The notes: a model not told the origin generated them from the sequence alone. 64,000 bases of DNA from Blasia pusilla (GCA_050084515.1 CM114272.1:20398001-20462000); one strand, 5' to 3'; positions 33,840 through 49,343 are shown, counted from the stretch's first letter. Numbers and translations are program-made.

Positions 33840-36800
33840 TAGACCCTTGCAAAATATTAAGAGTATTATCCCGTTAGGTTAAACGGGTTGCGAGATTAGG
33901 TATGAGAGTCCATGAGAGAGTATGTAGAATAACACAAAATAGCTTTCATAGTTCTCATCTTTCATTTTAGGTGTACCATAATCCAAGAAGATTTTTTCAT
34001 TTATTTTTATTCTCTTGCTAATATTTGATCAACTTTTTTGTGCTTTTAAGCACATCGTGGAAAATTTAGTCGATCACGTGGTCATTATAATTATATTCTT
34101 CATCATTATGGATTAATTCAACATACTTTTGATTTTTTTCTATTGAAGGAGTAGTTTTGGGCAAAGAAGAATTATAAAATCTTTTAATGAGTGATACGCA
34201 AGGATGACACTAACAACAATCATGGGCTCTTTATGTTCTATTTTATGGTTGTAGAGTGGCAGTAAAAGGAAATCCACATAGTGGAAGGCCATTCACAAGG
34301 AAGTGCGGACTTAAGTGAATATTTTCTCTAAATTCACACGAGGCGGCAATAGAAAATCTCCTACAAAAGTTTCCATATCTTAGTGGATGAGATTGAACCA
34401 TTCATGCCAACTATGTCCTGGTGGGAGAGAGCAAGAAGGAGAGCTGAATTAGCTAAATATGTTGAAGTAGTTTTTTTTTAAATCAATTTTCTCATTATCC
34501 ACAATTGACCCTTTCCATCCAACCATTATTTTGCCACTTGGAAACGAAGATGATCAAGTTACATCCCTTGTAGTACTTGGGGATACTACATATCCACTTT
34601 GACCATAATTATTGAAGCAATTCCTTCAAGACTCACATCAACAATATCTAATGAATAGAATCTTCAATTGATAAACATGAAAGGCAAGGGTAACTATGCT
34701 TTTGGCCAATAGAAACATAGATGGAAAATTTTGAGATATTTTCCAATATGCGTTCAAAGTGTATCTAAAATGACTCTTACATATGAAATCTTACATAACT
34801 TTCTTATCTTACATGGAAAACCCTCATGTTGTAAGTTACAACATTATATCAATAATGTGGAAGAGGGATTGAATGACAAAGTTCTCTATTCTCTTCCAAA
34901 ATATCCAGTTGACAATAGAAGAATGATCATAAGTGAATGAATATGAAAGGCATCATTTAAAAAACCCTACAATATACATGCTTATCTACTCTTGAGTCAT
35001 TATAGATCTTGAAAAATATGTTATAATTACTCCGTTTTCAAAATTCTAGGTTGAAGATAAGGCTCTAATAATGTTATCTCCCTCGAGCTCAAGTTCAATG
35101 CGCCAAAGTTCAAACATAATTTCCAACTTAATTTTTTTCTTCTTGTTGGGCCTTTTTCCCACTTGTAATTAGTGACTTTTTTTCGGTTATCCTAGTACAT
35201 CCGGTTAGGAAATGGTTTTTTTTCTCATACTATGAACAATTGAAGGAATTTTATTTGAACTTGTGACCGATATATTAGATCTATCCGTTACTATTGGATG
35301 AACTTCTAGTGACAATATTGGTGGATCACTCTTTAGATCTACATATCTCTCATTATTCTCCCTTACAAGATAAAAAAAAACAATAGTTGTCCCAACATTC
35401 TAAAACTCTTATTCACTTAGACCCAAAAACATTTTCTGGAGGTTCAAGGTCATTAAGGTTATGGCCATTATCATATGCATCGGGTATCTCACATTACTTT
35501 AGTAGTAGACCTTACATCCTAAGAATAATGATAATTCCATTCATTTTGGTTCATTACCAATTTGACCTTGACTTAATTTCTCGCTCTTGCACTTTTTAGT
35601 AGGCCATCATATTTATTTCTCAAAGTTTATGGCTCATATAGTGGGTTAAAATTTGTAATCGCATTCAAAAAAAATTGCAAGAATGCGCCACTAATCTTGG
35701 CTCATATTGCCTTGATTATATGATGATAATAAAAATCTTTCTACCTAATCTAAGAAAAGTCTTTCGTTCTCTTTACTCCACTAAATATTTGGTTTTGTAT
35801 GAGGAGGAGGACTTGAAAACAAAAGATTGGTAATCACACTCATCGAAATCACCACACTTGATATCCCTAACTAATGGAAAACTACCACACTTGAGGATTT
35901 ACAATTTGCCAAACTTACATGAAGCATATTTCTTGATCTTAGTTTTCTTCATTGAATCTTGTGAATCAAGCACAATATGGCTTTTGGGAGTTGTTCTAGT
36001 CATAATGCCTTTCCTTATGATAATCCTTGGAGATTCAAAATCACGATAATAATGCCAAAAACTCTAAAAACTATGAATATGATTCAGGAACAAGAAAACA
36101 TAAAAGTCCCAACCTACATATCCATAATGTTGATAAATAAAAGATCTTCTTGTTATGCTCATTTTCATAAAGAAATTTACTCGAATACACTCTAAATAAA
36201 GTAGATACAATCAGTCTAGATTCGAAAAGAGATGGGCGATGAGAAGTCTTACAATAGAAATAATCAAGAGGGTCCAACTTTGAATCTAGGTGGGAGCCGG
36301 CAAAGCTTAATAGAATCTTTTGATGCACATGGATAAGTGGAGATGCTCCACCTTAGAATGGATTCACATGTTCCAACAAATAGTTAGAACCCGTGCACGC
36401 CGGTTAATTTAAAAAATGCCACGTGTCATAAATTCTGAAAGACACGTGTCCAACTTTGAAATTGTGTGTCACTTCAAAAGGGCTCCTCAAATTGTAATAT
36501 AGATGAGAAGTGTATTCATTAAAAAAAAATGTAATCAAAGTAATAGCAAAGTAACTTTGAGACTACCCATAAGATAAAGAAAGATACAAGTTCAAGGTAA
36601 CCTCATAAATGACCACACCCACGAAATGATTACAACCCGCCAAGCCCAAAGCAAAATAATCCCCTATGAATTAAAAATCAGGTGATGAAATGTTCCCCAA
36701 AAGGAGAAAATACGTGCATGATAAAATGGAAAAAGAAAAACAATTAAAACGGATTCGAATGAGTCTTTAGAGAGAGAGAGAAATAAAAGTGTACTGTTCC

Positions 36801-39800
36801 CCAAAAAGGAACCAAATTGCATGTTATGCGATGTGGCTCTTATCCTACAGTATGTTGGTCTCCAAGCTCACACCCACTCGAGTGAAGCGACATAATAATG
36901 ACGGGATCGACCGTTCACGGAGACTTCGAGACAAAGCCATTACACTAATCTCCACGCCTAAGTAATTCCCCACTAACCGATTAGCGAGTGGCGATCGCAC
37001 CCAAATGAAGGCAAGGCAAAGCCAGGCGTGTGTGTGTGTATGTGTGCCATTGAGCTCCTCATCGGGTCACCACTCGAATCAATCCACCTACTCGTCAAAG
37101 ACATGATGTTGTCAAAGGCTTGGAGTCGCTGAACTATCATAGGATTTGACCCCTGGAGTCTCCGGTCAAAGATCAAGACGGGATTTCGTATTTATGTATC
37201 CAAATCGACGGAGTGGTTGAGCCATCCATCGCTTGCTACGGGGTAAACCCTCACAAAGCCCTCCCCCAAATGCCACCCCACCAAAGAAAGGAAACGAAAC
37301 ACCATAGATAACCCCAGCGATGTACGTAAGGGTGACAAGCCCCGTTATCCACACCATACGGATGGCATCCCGTGGATGGGACCCTGGTCCTCCATGTTGG
37401 AATGGAAGGAATTTTGTCACATACCTTAAGGTTTAAGTTTGGATTGGACCAGTGAAGTCACCAGGCCAGTCTAGTCTGAGCGGGTCTAGTCTTGTAGGAG
37501 CACTGTGGATGGGGTCTGCCCACCAACATCGGGGGTGGTCTTGATGTGGGGGGATGGGATATGAGCTGGTTACCAATTGCCTCGTTAAATTGTGGACTAG
37601 GGGAAAATGACGTCGTAGAAATTTGAGATGATTTTGACATGCAAAGTCAAAGAGGGGAGCGCATGCAACTATTTCTCTCTCCCTTCTACCGGGCGATGGC
37701 GATGTGAAGTTGTGAACACGCCCTTTAGGTCAAGCGCCAAAGTAAGTGCAAGGGAGGAAGAGGGATTGTTGTTGGGGTGGAGGGCAAGGAAGAGTCCTTG
37801 GTGGGGGCCCATTTATCCCGTTGTGATGTGAACAAAGGTACTTTCTCCAAGTCGTCGACTTTTTGGCACTTCCCTTGACCGAAACCACATGGAAGGCCTG
37901 CACATAAAAAAAATTATTAAAAGAGGCTCCGTGGCAGTTTCCTGTCGTACCTCACTTGCTTCCTTCATAATGGACGCCTTCGATTGGACCCGCGATACTC
38001 TGGTCAGACCTCCACATGGGCCCTCGGGCGAACGGGCAGGCCTAAAGTTGCGTTGCCTGGTCAGAGTTCCTTGTTTCCCTACTATCTCTAGACCCCCGCT
38101 GGCAAGGCAGAGGCAGTCCGAACGTTAAATTTCGATCCACTATTATATTGTACTGTATCATATTATATTAAATTTTTTTTTTCTAATATTAATTTAAAGG
38201 CCTCTGCCTCCCGCAGGACAAAGGGAGGGCCAATTCGCTCACTCGGTAAGCACATAACATTTGATGCTAAGTAAGCGAGTCAGCAGTCAGCACCATCGTG
38301 GCCTTGTCCCATACTCCAAACCGCAACGAGCAAGAACATTGAATGGCACGAGCAGATTGGCGCTATTTGAGACAGCGCTACTTGTCGTCCCCTCCCATTA
38401 AGCAGAACCGCAGCGTGCATTAATGAGATCAAAGTTTTCAAAGCGTCGATTGGATCGTGCATTCATTCGTTCATTCATGCAGACATCGTCGTCCGCCCGC
38501 CTCCTCCTTCGTTCGTTCACCCTTTTCTCGACCACATCGGATAGTATTTTTCGCCTGTCCATTTTTCGCCGGCACATGGGTAACCCTATAGGAATTCTCT
38601 AAAAGAGTCAGTTCTCCCCCGACTTTCCACTCGGTTGTTCCCGTCGATTTTTCTCATGTTCCAGATATAGCCGATACGTACAAGAATGCTCAGCAAGTTT
38701 CCGTTCTCCCCCTGAAGTCACCGGCAAGAATTTAGTGGGGTGCTCAGTTTAGATAAGCTTTAAATGCTAGTTAAGGTACCTTCACGTACCTATTACCCTA
38801 GTCCCATGGAAACACGTATGGCGCGGCCCGGCAAATTCATTCAAACCCGGAAAATATAGGAAGTCTAGATATTTAATTCGGAACTGTCACTCGTTTCCTA
38901 TCATTAGATTTTTCTCATCGTTTTTTCCCGGTCAAGTTCACATCCTTTAATAAATTCTCAAATTCTGTCGACAGACTTTACAAAGAATGCCGGCACTAGC
39001 CGAACCTAGGACCACATCCACGCACATGTGTCTGTCGGACAGAGGAACTATCGAGACGTTTTTCCAAAGCCCTATGGGAGGGAGGGCGGCAGAAGAAAGC
39101 GGAACTCTAGCAAAGGCAAAAAAAACCATTTCGGAACGTACTCCAAAAACGCAGTGATATGTTTGCTTTTCATGATTGTCGATTGAATGGTAAAGCTCTC
39201 CCGGAGGCCACATGATGTTGCCTATGGCTCGCAGTTCACGGCAGGTTATCCTGCCCCAAAGGTAGCTATACTTCTGGCGGCAGGGATGAAGCTGGATGCT
39301 GCGACCGCCCGCCTGGCCCGGTTTGCTTGCCGCCACTCCATGTTCACATCGTGACAGGCATTCCCTTCATAGGAAGCGGTTGTTTCGCTCTCCCGCAGAC
39401 TTACGGAAGTTGCCGTAAGTCGCTGCTTTGATAAGCCCTATCGCGGCACGGCGCCAGGAACCCCTCTTAATTAGTTAATCGCCTCTAGGGTGGCCGTAGC
39501 GATGCGGCCGTGAGTGATAGATAGCTATCCGACTTCCGCGAGAATCTGGCCGTCCCGCTCGTGCTTAAAAGGCTCGCCGCTCTGCCTTGTCATTTGTCAC
39601 TGCGAGAAGCTCAGGAACTGCAGTGTAGAGCTGCCAAGTCGCTGCCATGCCGTGAGTCTAGGCGAAACGACCACGTGGGATCCCCTGGTTGGCAGGAACC
39701 CACTTCATTTTTTTCTGCCACGCGGCGACCAAACGAAGGGGAACCGGGGAGTCGATGAACTACAGTACGCATCACTGCCGTCGTTTTCAACCGTAAACAG

Positions 39801-41556
39801 ACTTACCGAACTTGGGAGACGACGTTCCTCACTGAGTCATCCCGGAAACGCCAATGTGCTGCTGCCAGGTGGCGAAAGCTTCGCAGACTCAGCCCCTTTT
39901 GGCGCTATTTGATCAATCCCGCACGCCGTATTATTATGGAAGTAGTGTACGTCATTGTACGGGGGCGGTTCTGACAATGTGTAGGATTTTTCGACGTTTT
40001 CTTTGAAAGGACTTTGATTGTAGTTACAGATATTTTTGACAAATTTATTGTTTTAATGAAAATTTATAATTTGTATTATCATGGTAAGAATACTTTTTTG
40101 ATTTGCAACAATGTTATATTTGACACCCGACACTTAAGAGAAAGAAATTTTTTTCGGACATTAAGAAAAAAGAAAATTTGTACAACATCATTAATTTTTT
40201 TCGTTCATAGATTATACATTAACAAAAGTTCTTCAAACATTTTTTTTAATTTCTCGTGCATTTCACACACATCTTACTAGTCTATCTTATTTAGTGAACA
40301 CGTCAGTTTGGCACCCGGATGAGAGTTACGGGTCGATTCCTTGGGAGTGTATTATTTCTGCACCAAAAAATCGTTGACCCCCTAAAGTCGCCAAAACCTG
40401 CCTCTCATGGAATCGACCTCTTATGTGGGCAAGGGGAAAAAAATCGTCTAAATAAGTGAATCGTCTCACTTTTGAAAACCCTCCTTAACCAGGCTTGCTC
40501 GGTATTGGTTGACATGGGTTGGACACATGGTAGTAGAGTAGTATGTAGGCTTAGGCGAGGATAAGTGAGGCTTACGTGTGGACCATAGACTCATGGGCAT
40601 GGTCGGGTGCTAAGGAGCAGGCCTAGCGTTGGGGCATGCACGCTAGTTGCGGGCCTAGAATCGGGCCATGTTGGCACACTGTGGGTCAGATGTGGGTCCC
40701 CAAGGGTGGGTGTGGGCTTAAACGTGGATCTCATGTGGGCTAAAGTGCGGGGGGTGTATGGGGGGGTTGTCTGCAATTTGGGGCAAGCTTAGGGGATGAT
40801 TTGTTTGGATGCCACGTGACATGTTTTCAAGGGTAGAGAGGAAAGGCGAAGGTTAGAGTGTAGGGGTAGTTAATAATAGAGAATTAAGGGTTAATTCCCT
40901 TCCTTCTATCCTCCCCTATATAGACTTGCTCATTTTTAGTATTATCTCATAATCTCACTCCTCTCTCCATGTCTCCCTCTCTCTACTCTTTTGTTTAAGT
41001 TTATTTTTCCATCGATAGGTTAACTTGATGAGTGAGAATATGTTTTTCCTCTGGATAACCCTGATAATATAATACATCTCGGTGATCTAGGTTAGCATAT
41101 TGATCTTTCTTCTTCATAGTGAGTGTTCCAAGGTTGCTATGGGAGCATTCAAGTACAATTATTGTGTAATTTGTGTATATTTCATGGGTCTAATTATTTG
41201 ATTATTAAGCTTATATTTTTTTGTGAATTTCCCCAAAATTGTTTGTGTGGGGATAGTATCTACTTGTAGTCATGACCAAAGCGAGATAACTCTAAGAGAT
41301 TATGAAGGAAGATTGGGAAGAAGTACATGTGGAAGATGGAACATCAAGCAAAGGGCAATGAAAATATTGTTGCTATTAATTGAAAACACATTATAGGATA
41401 TGGATTATAGAGCATTTCACAGGAGAGCGATGAAAGAAAAAGGATGGGAATTATAATACCCATCATGATAAATTATGTGTGAAGGTCCCTCCTAATATGC
41501 AACGGGATCTTCTAAACTAGGTGCTTATGAGAAATTGATAAAGAAGGGAAGGGAGA
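33840..41556. other. AT-rich intergenic DNA without supported genes
   Basis: Long stretches have short open frames without motifs. A short AGAGAG run lies at about 36767 and a GT run near 37030. The more GC-rich part at 36840-39900 carries frames up to 132 codons (39514-39912) that I do not recognise. Decayed transposons are likely but not identifiable by eye. Confidence 0.4.
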
Positions 41557-42385
<829 letters not shown>

Positions 42386-43159
42386 CCCTCCTAGTTGGTG
42401 GTTAGGTCCCTCTAACTCCAGATAGCCATATATTCCTACCAAACATGACATACATCTCTCTGACGTTAAGAGCAAAAAGGTTGGGTGCTCATGTGGCCCC
42501 ATCATTAGCCGCCTTCTCGTCGTCCATATCACAAACACAAGTCAGAATCTATAACTACCTACTCTTTGTACATCTGGAAAATCTCGACCCCAACTAGGTC
42601 GTGGAGATAACTCCTCCAATCAGCAAGTCGTACTCCTCTTGTATTGACGCTGCTCAAACCTCCTTGATGTGCGGTACAGGTCGAGTGGTCCGGTGTGGCA
42701 CTGACGGCACGGAACGGTTATAAACGGCACGACACTCGAGAATGGGATGCGGCACTCGGCGACATATCCTCCTCAATCAACAATTCACACACTCTGCTCC
42801 TTAGTGAAGGAGCGGCTCTGCGATCGAGATGGTACGGTGTAGCCACGAGCGGCACGACGCGACAATCAGTGGCGTGTTGCCGCTACGGGCGTCACCACAC
42901 GGTACTCGATCGTCATCGAGCGGCGACCAATCACAACATAGCAACATGAAATGAAAAACTCAAACACCATAACCCGAGGTCACCTGCCATCACTAGTTGA
43001 AGATAAAACTTCGATGACGGTGACGGCCAAACCAAAGTACGTGGTGGCGGCGCAAGTCAGAGAATCAATGGTGGTCGTGGAAGACCCTCCACTCCATAAT
43101 GGCGGAAATGGTAACCAAAGGGTGGACAATGGCCGAACGCGGCTCTGAGAAACGCTAGG

Positions 43160-43320
43160 CGGCGGCGGCGGCCGACGGTGGACGGTGGACCGTTGACGGT
43201 GAGAGTTGACCATTGATGGTGACGGCGGACTGTTGATGGTGATGATTGATCATTGATGGTGATGGTTGACCGTCGACGGCGGAACGTTGATGGTGACTAT
43301 GACGGCGACAGCCGCTGCCG
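43160..43320. repeat. imperfect minisatellite of TTGA(T/C)GGTGA-like units
   Basis: GACGGTGGACGGTGGACCGTTGACGG is followed by repeated GTTGATGGTGA and GTTGACC variants up to about 43320. Units are 9-12 bp and degenerate. The preceding 42650-43160 is GC-rich with recurring CGGCAC words and no recognised gene. Confidence 0.6.
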
Positions 43321-43879
43321 GCGCGGCGGCTAGTTTAGGGTTTGAACAATTTGACCCCAAAAATTTCCTAGCAATGGAAAATTTTCAAGATTGACCATAA
43401 TTTCTTGCTCACAACTCCAAATTATGCAATGTTTATTGCACAGCGTGCACAGCTTCATGATCTACGACAAAATCAAAAATTATTTGGAATCAGACATTCT
43501 AGTACAAACTGACAAGGATTGTCGTAAAGCCCAATGTCTCTTTCTCCTACACAAAATTTGGCAACGCTTCCGCGCTGATTTCTCCCAACAAAAATGTGAG
43601 AAAAAAAATCAGCAAGCTACATGGTGCTCGAGAGAGCAGCGGTATGGAGCTATCCGCCCTCATATTCAATTCCTATTGAAAATTGGATAGCGCTTCCGCG
43701 TGCTACTCTCCCTTACAAAAAATCAGCAAAGAAAAATCACAAACTCGCACGGCTTTTGCTCTGGTGAGCAATCCCATGAGCCATGAAGCAGGGAACACCG
43801 TCCCCCAAACTCCACCAAACATCGAGCAACCAGCGAGCTCCCCCATTAAGCTCTCTTACTCACTCATTCTCTCTTTGTA

Positions 43880-44385
43880 AAATAAGATCCAATCTTTCTC
43901 ACAACACCATAGTTCTCACATGTGTGCACTCTCACATGTCTCTCTCAATGTCAAACCAAACCCACTCTCCTAATAAGAGGCTTTGGTTACATACACAAGC
44001 CAAGCAAGACCGTAACTCTGCCGCCTCATGCCAAGAGGTTCAACAAAGAGAGAATGAGCTCTCAAGCTCTCTCTCCTTGAGGTATACTCCTCCCCTCTCC
44101 CAAGCTCTCTCCATGGTAACCTATGCTCCCAAGTCACCTCCTTGACTCTTGACCTGATGTAGGAGGTCAAGGGCCACTTACCAAAAATATGAAGTCGATC
44201 ATACACTCAAAATGGTACTTACCTAAAATAGCAATTTCCTCAATATGGCTACAAATGAGCCGGAACGAAGGGGAAACTTGCTCTCTGAAGTTTCCCGGGG
44301 CCTCAACATGTCACCCTCGACCTTGAGCTTGTCCTCCACTACTCACGAAGGCGCTCTACTAGATCTTATTGATCTATCCTAAAAG
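43880..44385 (-). repeat. LTR middle-section fragment of the gypsy family
   Basis: Matches the middle of the copy A LTR: CATGCCAAGAGGTTCAACAA, CCATGGTAACCTATGCTC, TCACCTCCTTGACTCTTGAC and GATCTATCCTAAAAG. Both terminal repeats are missing. Confidence 0.75.
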
Positions 44386-46098
44386 ATGTGACACAGTAGA
44401 GAATCACCACAATGCCACTCAAGTTTGAGGATAAAGTGGAGTGGAGTGTGGGCAATTTTTTGTAGGGGTAGATAAGCAAATTGAATTAGCTCAAACTGAT
44501 GATTTTTGTAGTCGACTCAGAGGAAGAAACGGAGGATAATCTTGCTAAGGATATGGAGGAAGAATATGCAATTGATATGGACAAGATGTTGGGTGAGATC
44601 TATGAATATTTCACTTATAAAATAAATGTGCAATTTTTCCAACTTATTATATCTCTTATATTTGTACTTGTTTTAGTTCTTCATATGATAAAGTGATTGA
44701 TGGTAGGAAAAAATGCATGTTGTAAATATCATCGGTCAAAGGACATAATCAATGATCCGTCATAGAAGAAAGATAGACAATTATTGTCTAAAATGTAATC
44801 GGTCGCATGATAACAATTGGAGGTGCTAAGAATCCACTATATTAAGTCCATATATGATCAATCATAGGAAAAAATGCGAGCAAAAAATTTGATCAGTCAA
44901 AGGAAAAAAATTAGGATCTATCGTACAAGAAAAGGTGATGGTCGTTGTATAAAATGTGATCAGTCGCATGAAAAAAAACCTTAGTAGTGCTAAGAACCCA
45001 TCCATCTTAAACCCAAATCTCATCAATCATAAGACAAAATACCAACACTTTTATCCTTTCATCTAGATCAAAAGAATTTAGATATCTAGCTCTTTCTATG
45101 TTTCTAAAGATCCTATGTTAGTTTAATTATCATTTTTTCATTTTTTTGCATTTAGGAGAAAATTCTACGGAAAAAAATTGTCTCCCCTACATCCAACCTA
45201 TCCTTATTTAACCTTTTCATCCTACAAGATTTCCTCGTGAAAATAAGAACTTGTCATTGCATCTCTTGTTCTATTGAATCATATTATAGAATTGCTCTTT
45301 GACACTCCATTCATCTTGTAGAGAATTTTCTCTACTCTCACCAACCAAAATACTCTCCCTATATAATCTTCACTACCACTACAATCGTTATACATTCTCT
45401 CGGGTTGGAGAAATCATCCAAATTTTTATTTCTTTTTCTTTTAAGGACCATTGTATGTAAGTCAAAAAGGTCTCATAACTCTTACCCATGTCTCATCATC
45501 CAACATCATTGGGCCTACCATGTTCTTGATTGGAATACTCTAAAAGACATGGATGGAATTTGAACATTATTTTCACGATTCACACCACATTCTCGGTTGT
45601 AAATTATCATCCAAGATCTCCTATTCGTTCTACAACAAACTTGCCTACCATTCTTTTCTAAGATTTTCATAATAGTCATTCGCACTGTCAATTCCTTGTG
45701 TGTATTTGAATTTCTAAAGTTTCCTTATAATACGGAGAGAAATCTCGTCCACATTTCCTCTCCTTCAAACCTTTCAATGGAATTTGTATTGATGATCATG
45801 TTTTTTGTGTTAGAACAAAATCCAAGACGACATTGTGGATAATTACTTCTCATGTATAAATTAAATGTAGCACCATCTTCAACTTTCTTGATTTGGAATT
45901 GCGTTTGGAAAGTTAGGTCTTGTAGGTATTTGATTGGAGAAATTGGAGAATCCAACATAAACTTCTTGAAGTAATGTCTCTTTTACAAAAAGGATCAGAG
46001 GTTTAGGGGAATAGGAACATTCAATGATCTTCTTCATTGAATCCAAACAGTAGACGTTATTATGTGAGAAAGTAGAATGTGATAAAATCACTAAAAGA
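44386..46098. other. AT-rich DNA with a short unrecognised acidic open frame
   Basis: A 65-codon plus frame (44499-44696) is acidic and ends in a hydrophobic run; family unknown. Apart from the tandem repeat at 44695-45040, nothing is supported. Confidence 0.35.
44695..45040. repeat. tandem repeat, period 161-165 bp, about two units
   Basis: Landmarks recur in order: GAT(T/C)(G/A)AT..TAGGAAAAAATG at 44695 and 44856 (a third start at 45021), TCAAAGGA.A, TAAAATGT(A/G)ATC(G/A)GTCGCATGA, and GTGCTAAGAA. Divergence is moderate. Confidence 0.8.
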
Positions 46099-46610
46099 TG
46101 TTACAAATCTTGAAGAAACAATGTGGCCTAGTCTGTTCGTGCGCTCTCAAAAGAGCTTCGATGGAACCTGAACATAGAGATAACTTGACATATGAGCATG
46201 CGCTACCGCTGCGACTCCAAACTACTTGACTATTCGAGAAACTATGTTTTCTATCTATTTTCTTCATTTCTATTTATAGAAAAAAATTCTTATAGGGTGC
46301 TTTGCACTCTGATGCAATATAGAGTTAGATAAGCCTTGTAACATTACTCCACAAACCACCTACGTCATATTACTATGACTCCTCCAACATCTAATCGAAA
46401 CCATCAATGTAGGCTTCTCCTCATATCAGATTAAAGGTGCATAATGAGAAGTGGATTTTGAGAATCCAACACTCCTTCCCCTCAATATCTACTCTCATAT
46501 GGACTATTATCTTGGACCAATGCCAAGACCTTTCAAGTGTCGTTGAAGTTGATCTTTGCTCAAGGCTTTGGTGAAGATGTCTACATGATTACCCTAATTG
46601 CATCATAACT
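46099..46610 (-). mobile_element. Ty1/copia 3' end: RNase H tail, polypurine tract and LTR
   Basis: On minus, FTKALSKDQLQRHLKGLGI with upstream VDI is the conserved C-terminal end of copia RNase H (about 46500-46600). It is followed by a GAGGGGAAGGA purine tract and an LTR from TGTTGGATTCTC (46471) to TTTGTAACA (46099), 373 bp, TGTT...AACA ends. The LTR contains a TATA-like CTATAAATAG. The rest of the element is missing. Confidence 0.8.
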
Positions 46611-48334
46611 GTACTATAGTCGCAAGGTTATGATTGTCATAGTTGCAAGATATTTGCACGATTTTGATGTTGAGCCACACTTTGCAACCACACCGTACCA
46701 TGGCTTTGAAATATCCTTTTATTCTAGTCGTATCTTAATCAAGTGCTCATAACATAGTTCCAAATTTGCAACTAATATGTAATTGTCATTTGTATAGCAA
46801 CTGCAAAGCAATTGCAAAGAAGCCACAAACCATTTTTTTGAAAGTATAATTTTTCTCAAAACATCAATTTTCAAATCTTGGAAAATAAATTTTGTATTTC
46901 ATATCCATATTTAAAAATTTCCAAAAATCCATTGATTTATAAAATATTTCCACACTATACAATAAATTGCATAAGAAATCATCCTGCTACCTATACCGAG
47001 GTCGTGCACCAAACATATCATGCCCTTGGGGCTATGTTGGACCTATAAAAGGTCCATCATAACTAGAATAGTATGTATGAAGCATGCAACTACCCTGAAG
47101 TGGGACCCCCCACTAACTGGCTTAGAAATATATATCTAGTGCCTACTACTGATAGGCCCTAGAAACCCACTATGCCCGGTGCCCAAGAATAACCTTCTTG
47201 ATTTGAGGGCAACCAACTCCTCCATGTCAATTACGCTTTTGTGGAAGTCGTAGTTTCACTCTCTCTTCGTCTCTATGCAAACTGATTCAGTAGGGAATAA
47301 TGTCATCAAGAGGTAATCTATAAGTCATTTTATAAAAGAAATTGGAAGTCAAACCATGGCTGTCCCCAAAATCGCATCATTACTACTCGAAGTCGTTGTT
47401 TGGCAACCACCTCCATCGTGTGGCAACCATGTTCATCATTTTGTGACCACGTCTGACATTTTGCAACCATTGTGAGGCTTGAAACTAACCACATTTGACA
47501 TCCAATAAAGTCTTAACGTGGGTTTACCTTATCATCGGCCGTCACCTCCTCTTCATCCTCCTCAATGTAGGAGGTATAATCATCATCCAAAGGGATGGAT
47601 TCCACAATTGAACCCGACCCAAGTCCTGTTGGAGTGCATTTCCTATCAACATGAGGAATGTCCGACTACACATATTCCCACTAACTTGCATTAGTATTCT
47701 AAAATAATCTAAAAATACCTTAAACATATAAACACTCTATAAATTAGGAACTTACCAAGGATGCAATGAGATCCTGATCGGTGAAGATATTTTCTCATGT
47801 CCTACGACCTTGCCACACATCCTCCATGAACTTTGCAATGGGTACTCCCCATTCTTCGGGAACTACACAATACACCCATATAGTTTGTTAAATGTCACTA
47901 ACTCACACATTCTAAGAATATTAGCATGCGGGGAATACTTACAAATGCATAGGAGAATGCATCCGCTCCACCTTGGCCAAAGGAACGGGTCCCCTTTGAC
48001 TTTAGGGACGAACACTATGCCTTCACCACCCATTGCATGTCAATCCTTGAATGGCATGGATATTTGATAGGGGCCAGCTCGCGTTGCAAATTGTAGCCCA
48101 CGAAGCAATGTCATAGTTTGTGGGTGTTGGTATTTCCAACACCCACGTCTCCCTCTCCTTTGCTCCAAATGGATCCCACCTCACAATCTCCCTCGTTGCC
48201 AACGTGACTCCGTATCTGCAATCAAAGGAGTACCTACTAATCATTTGTCCGATCATCTTTGGAGAGATCTGAGCGCCATTCCAAAACTTCATAGTAATGA
48301 CGTTCTGAATGCTCTAACAATACGCATGCATTGT
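46611..48334. other. AT-rich DNA with an unrecognised minus-strand open frame
   Basis: A minus frame at 48023-48292 (89 codons; contains CRYGVTLATREIVRWDPFG and NYDIASWATICNASW) has protein-like composition but no family I can name. It is cut by the solo LTR at 48335, just 43 bp upstream of its Met codon. A second frame at 47542-47727 may belong with it. Confidence 0.35.
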
Positions 48335-49343
48335 TGTCGCGACCCTCATGACCAAACGAGCGGCAAAGCGGAACATCGAAACACTAGCGTGCTCACGCTA
48401 AGATGGTTTGCGCCTTGGAGTGGTCTAGGAGAAGAGAGAAGAGACGAGACGCAAGCGAGGCTTCGTGTTTCCTATGTTGTGGTCATGACTGAGAAACCTG
48501 GACCAAACGCAGATCAAGACTTGAGAGGAGTCAAGTCTAGGAAGTGGATTGCCAAAGGAAGGAATCCGGAATTTGGACGCCACTAGAGTTTGAGAGTTTC
48601 CGACTATATTTATGGCCATAACTTTTAGCGCCAAGATGCGTTTGGGACAAGTAAATATGCGTTGGAAAGCTTCTGGAAATTTGGTTTCGACGCACTAAGG
48701 ATCTATGCAGACGCACAAGTAGCGGCTAAGAAACAACCAAAAAAAGACTGTAAGTAGAGTCGGGTTGAGGGCCACAATGAAGGGCCCGACCATCCTTATC
48801 CAAAGGTAGGGGGTGTTTGGAGATCCCCGGAAGTACTAGTAAGGGGGAAGGTCTCCAAGGGTGCTTGGGACTCGAATCCCACTTTGGGCGCCACGGGGCG
48901 GCTCAAGGGCATGGAATGGATCGGGAGTTTGGAGTTGGGCTTGAAAACCTGAACCAAGTCTATTGAGGTGATTCTTAGAGATCCCTCTTGGATTTTAATA
49001 ATTTCTGCAATTCAATTACTTGGGTCCCGGTTAGGAACTTGCACAAGGTCCATTGAATAGTTGGAACTGCTAGGCGGGAAGTTGCCATTTTAAGTTTTCT
49101 AGACTAACCAGAAAGTCTGTTCCAAGTCTTGAAGGACTTGCCATGTTGGGAACCTAGGAAGTAAGGAAGGTTGAGCTTCATGAGACGCCGAGTTGAGGAC
49201 TTGGTGGGTTGGAAAGCAGCTTGTCCCAAAGCCAAACTAATGTGAGTGTGTTTGGGTGCAGGTTGGCAATGAGAGCGTGTCCTACTAAACGTACGCTTCC
49301 GCAACACTAGAGATTGACATTCAAGGAGAGTAGGCGCACAACA
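48335..49343 (+). repeat. solo LTR of the second LTR family (1009 bp)
   Basis: Begins TGTCGCGACCCTCATGACC and ends TAGGCGCACAACA (family end GCACGACA with one change). Colinear with 59769-60798 and 10202-11202. Flanks ATTGT and ACAGT do not match as a target duplication. No internal sequence. Confidence 0.8.

Noticed and set aside
39514-39912. 132-codon plus frame as a gene
   Set aside because: Composition is not protein-like and no motif was found.
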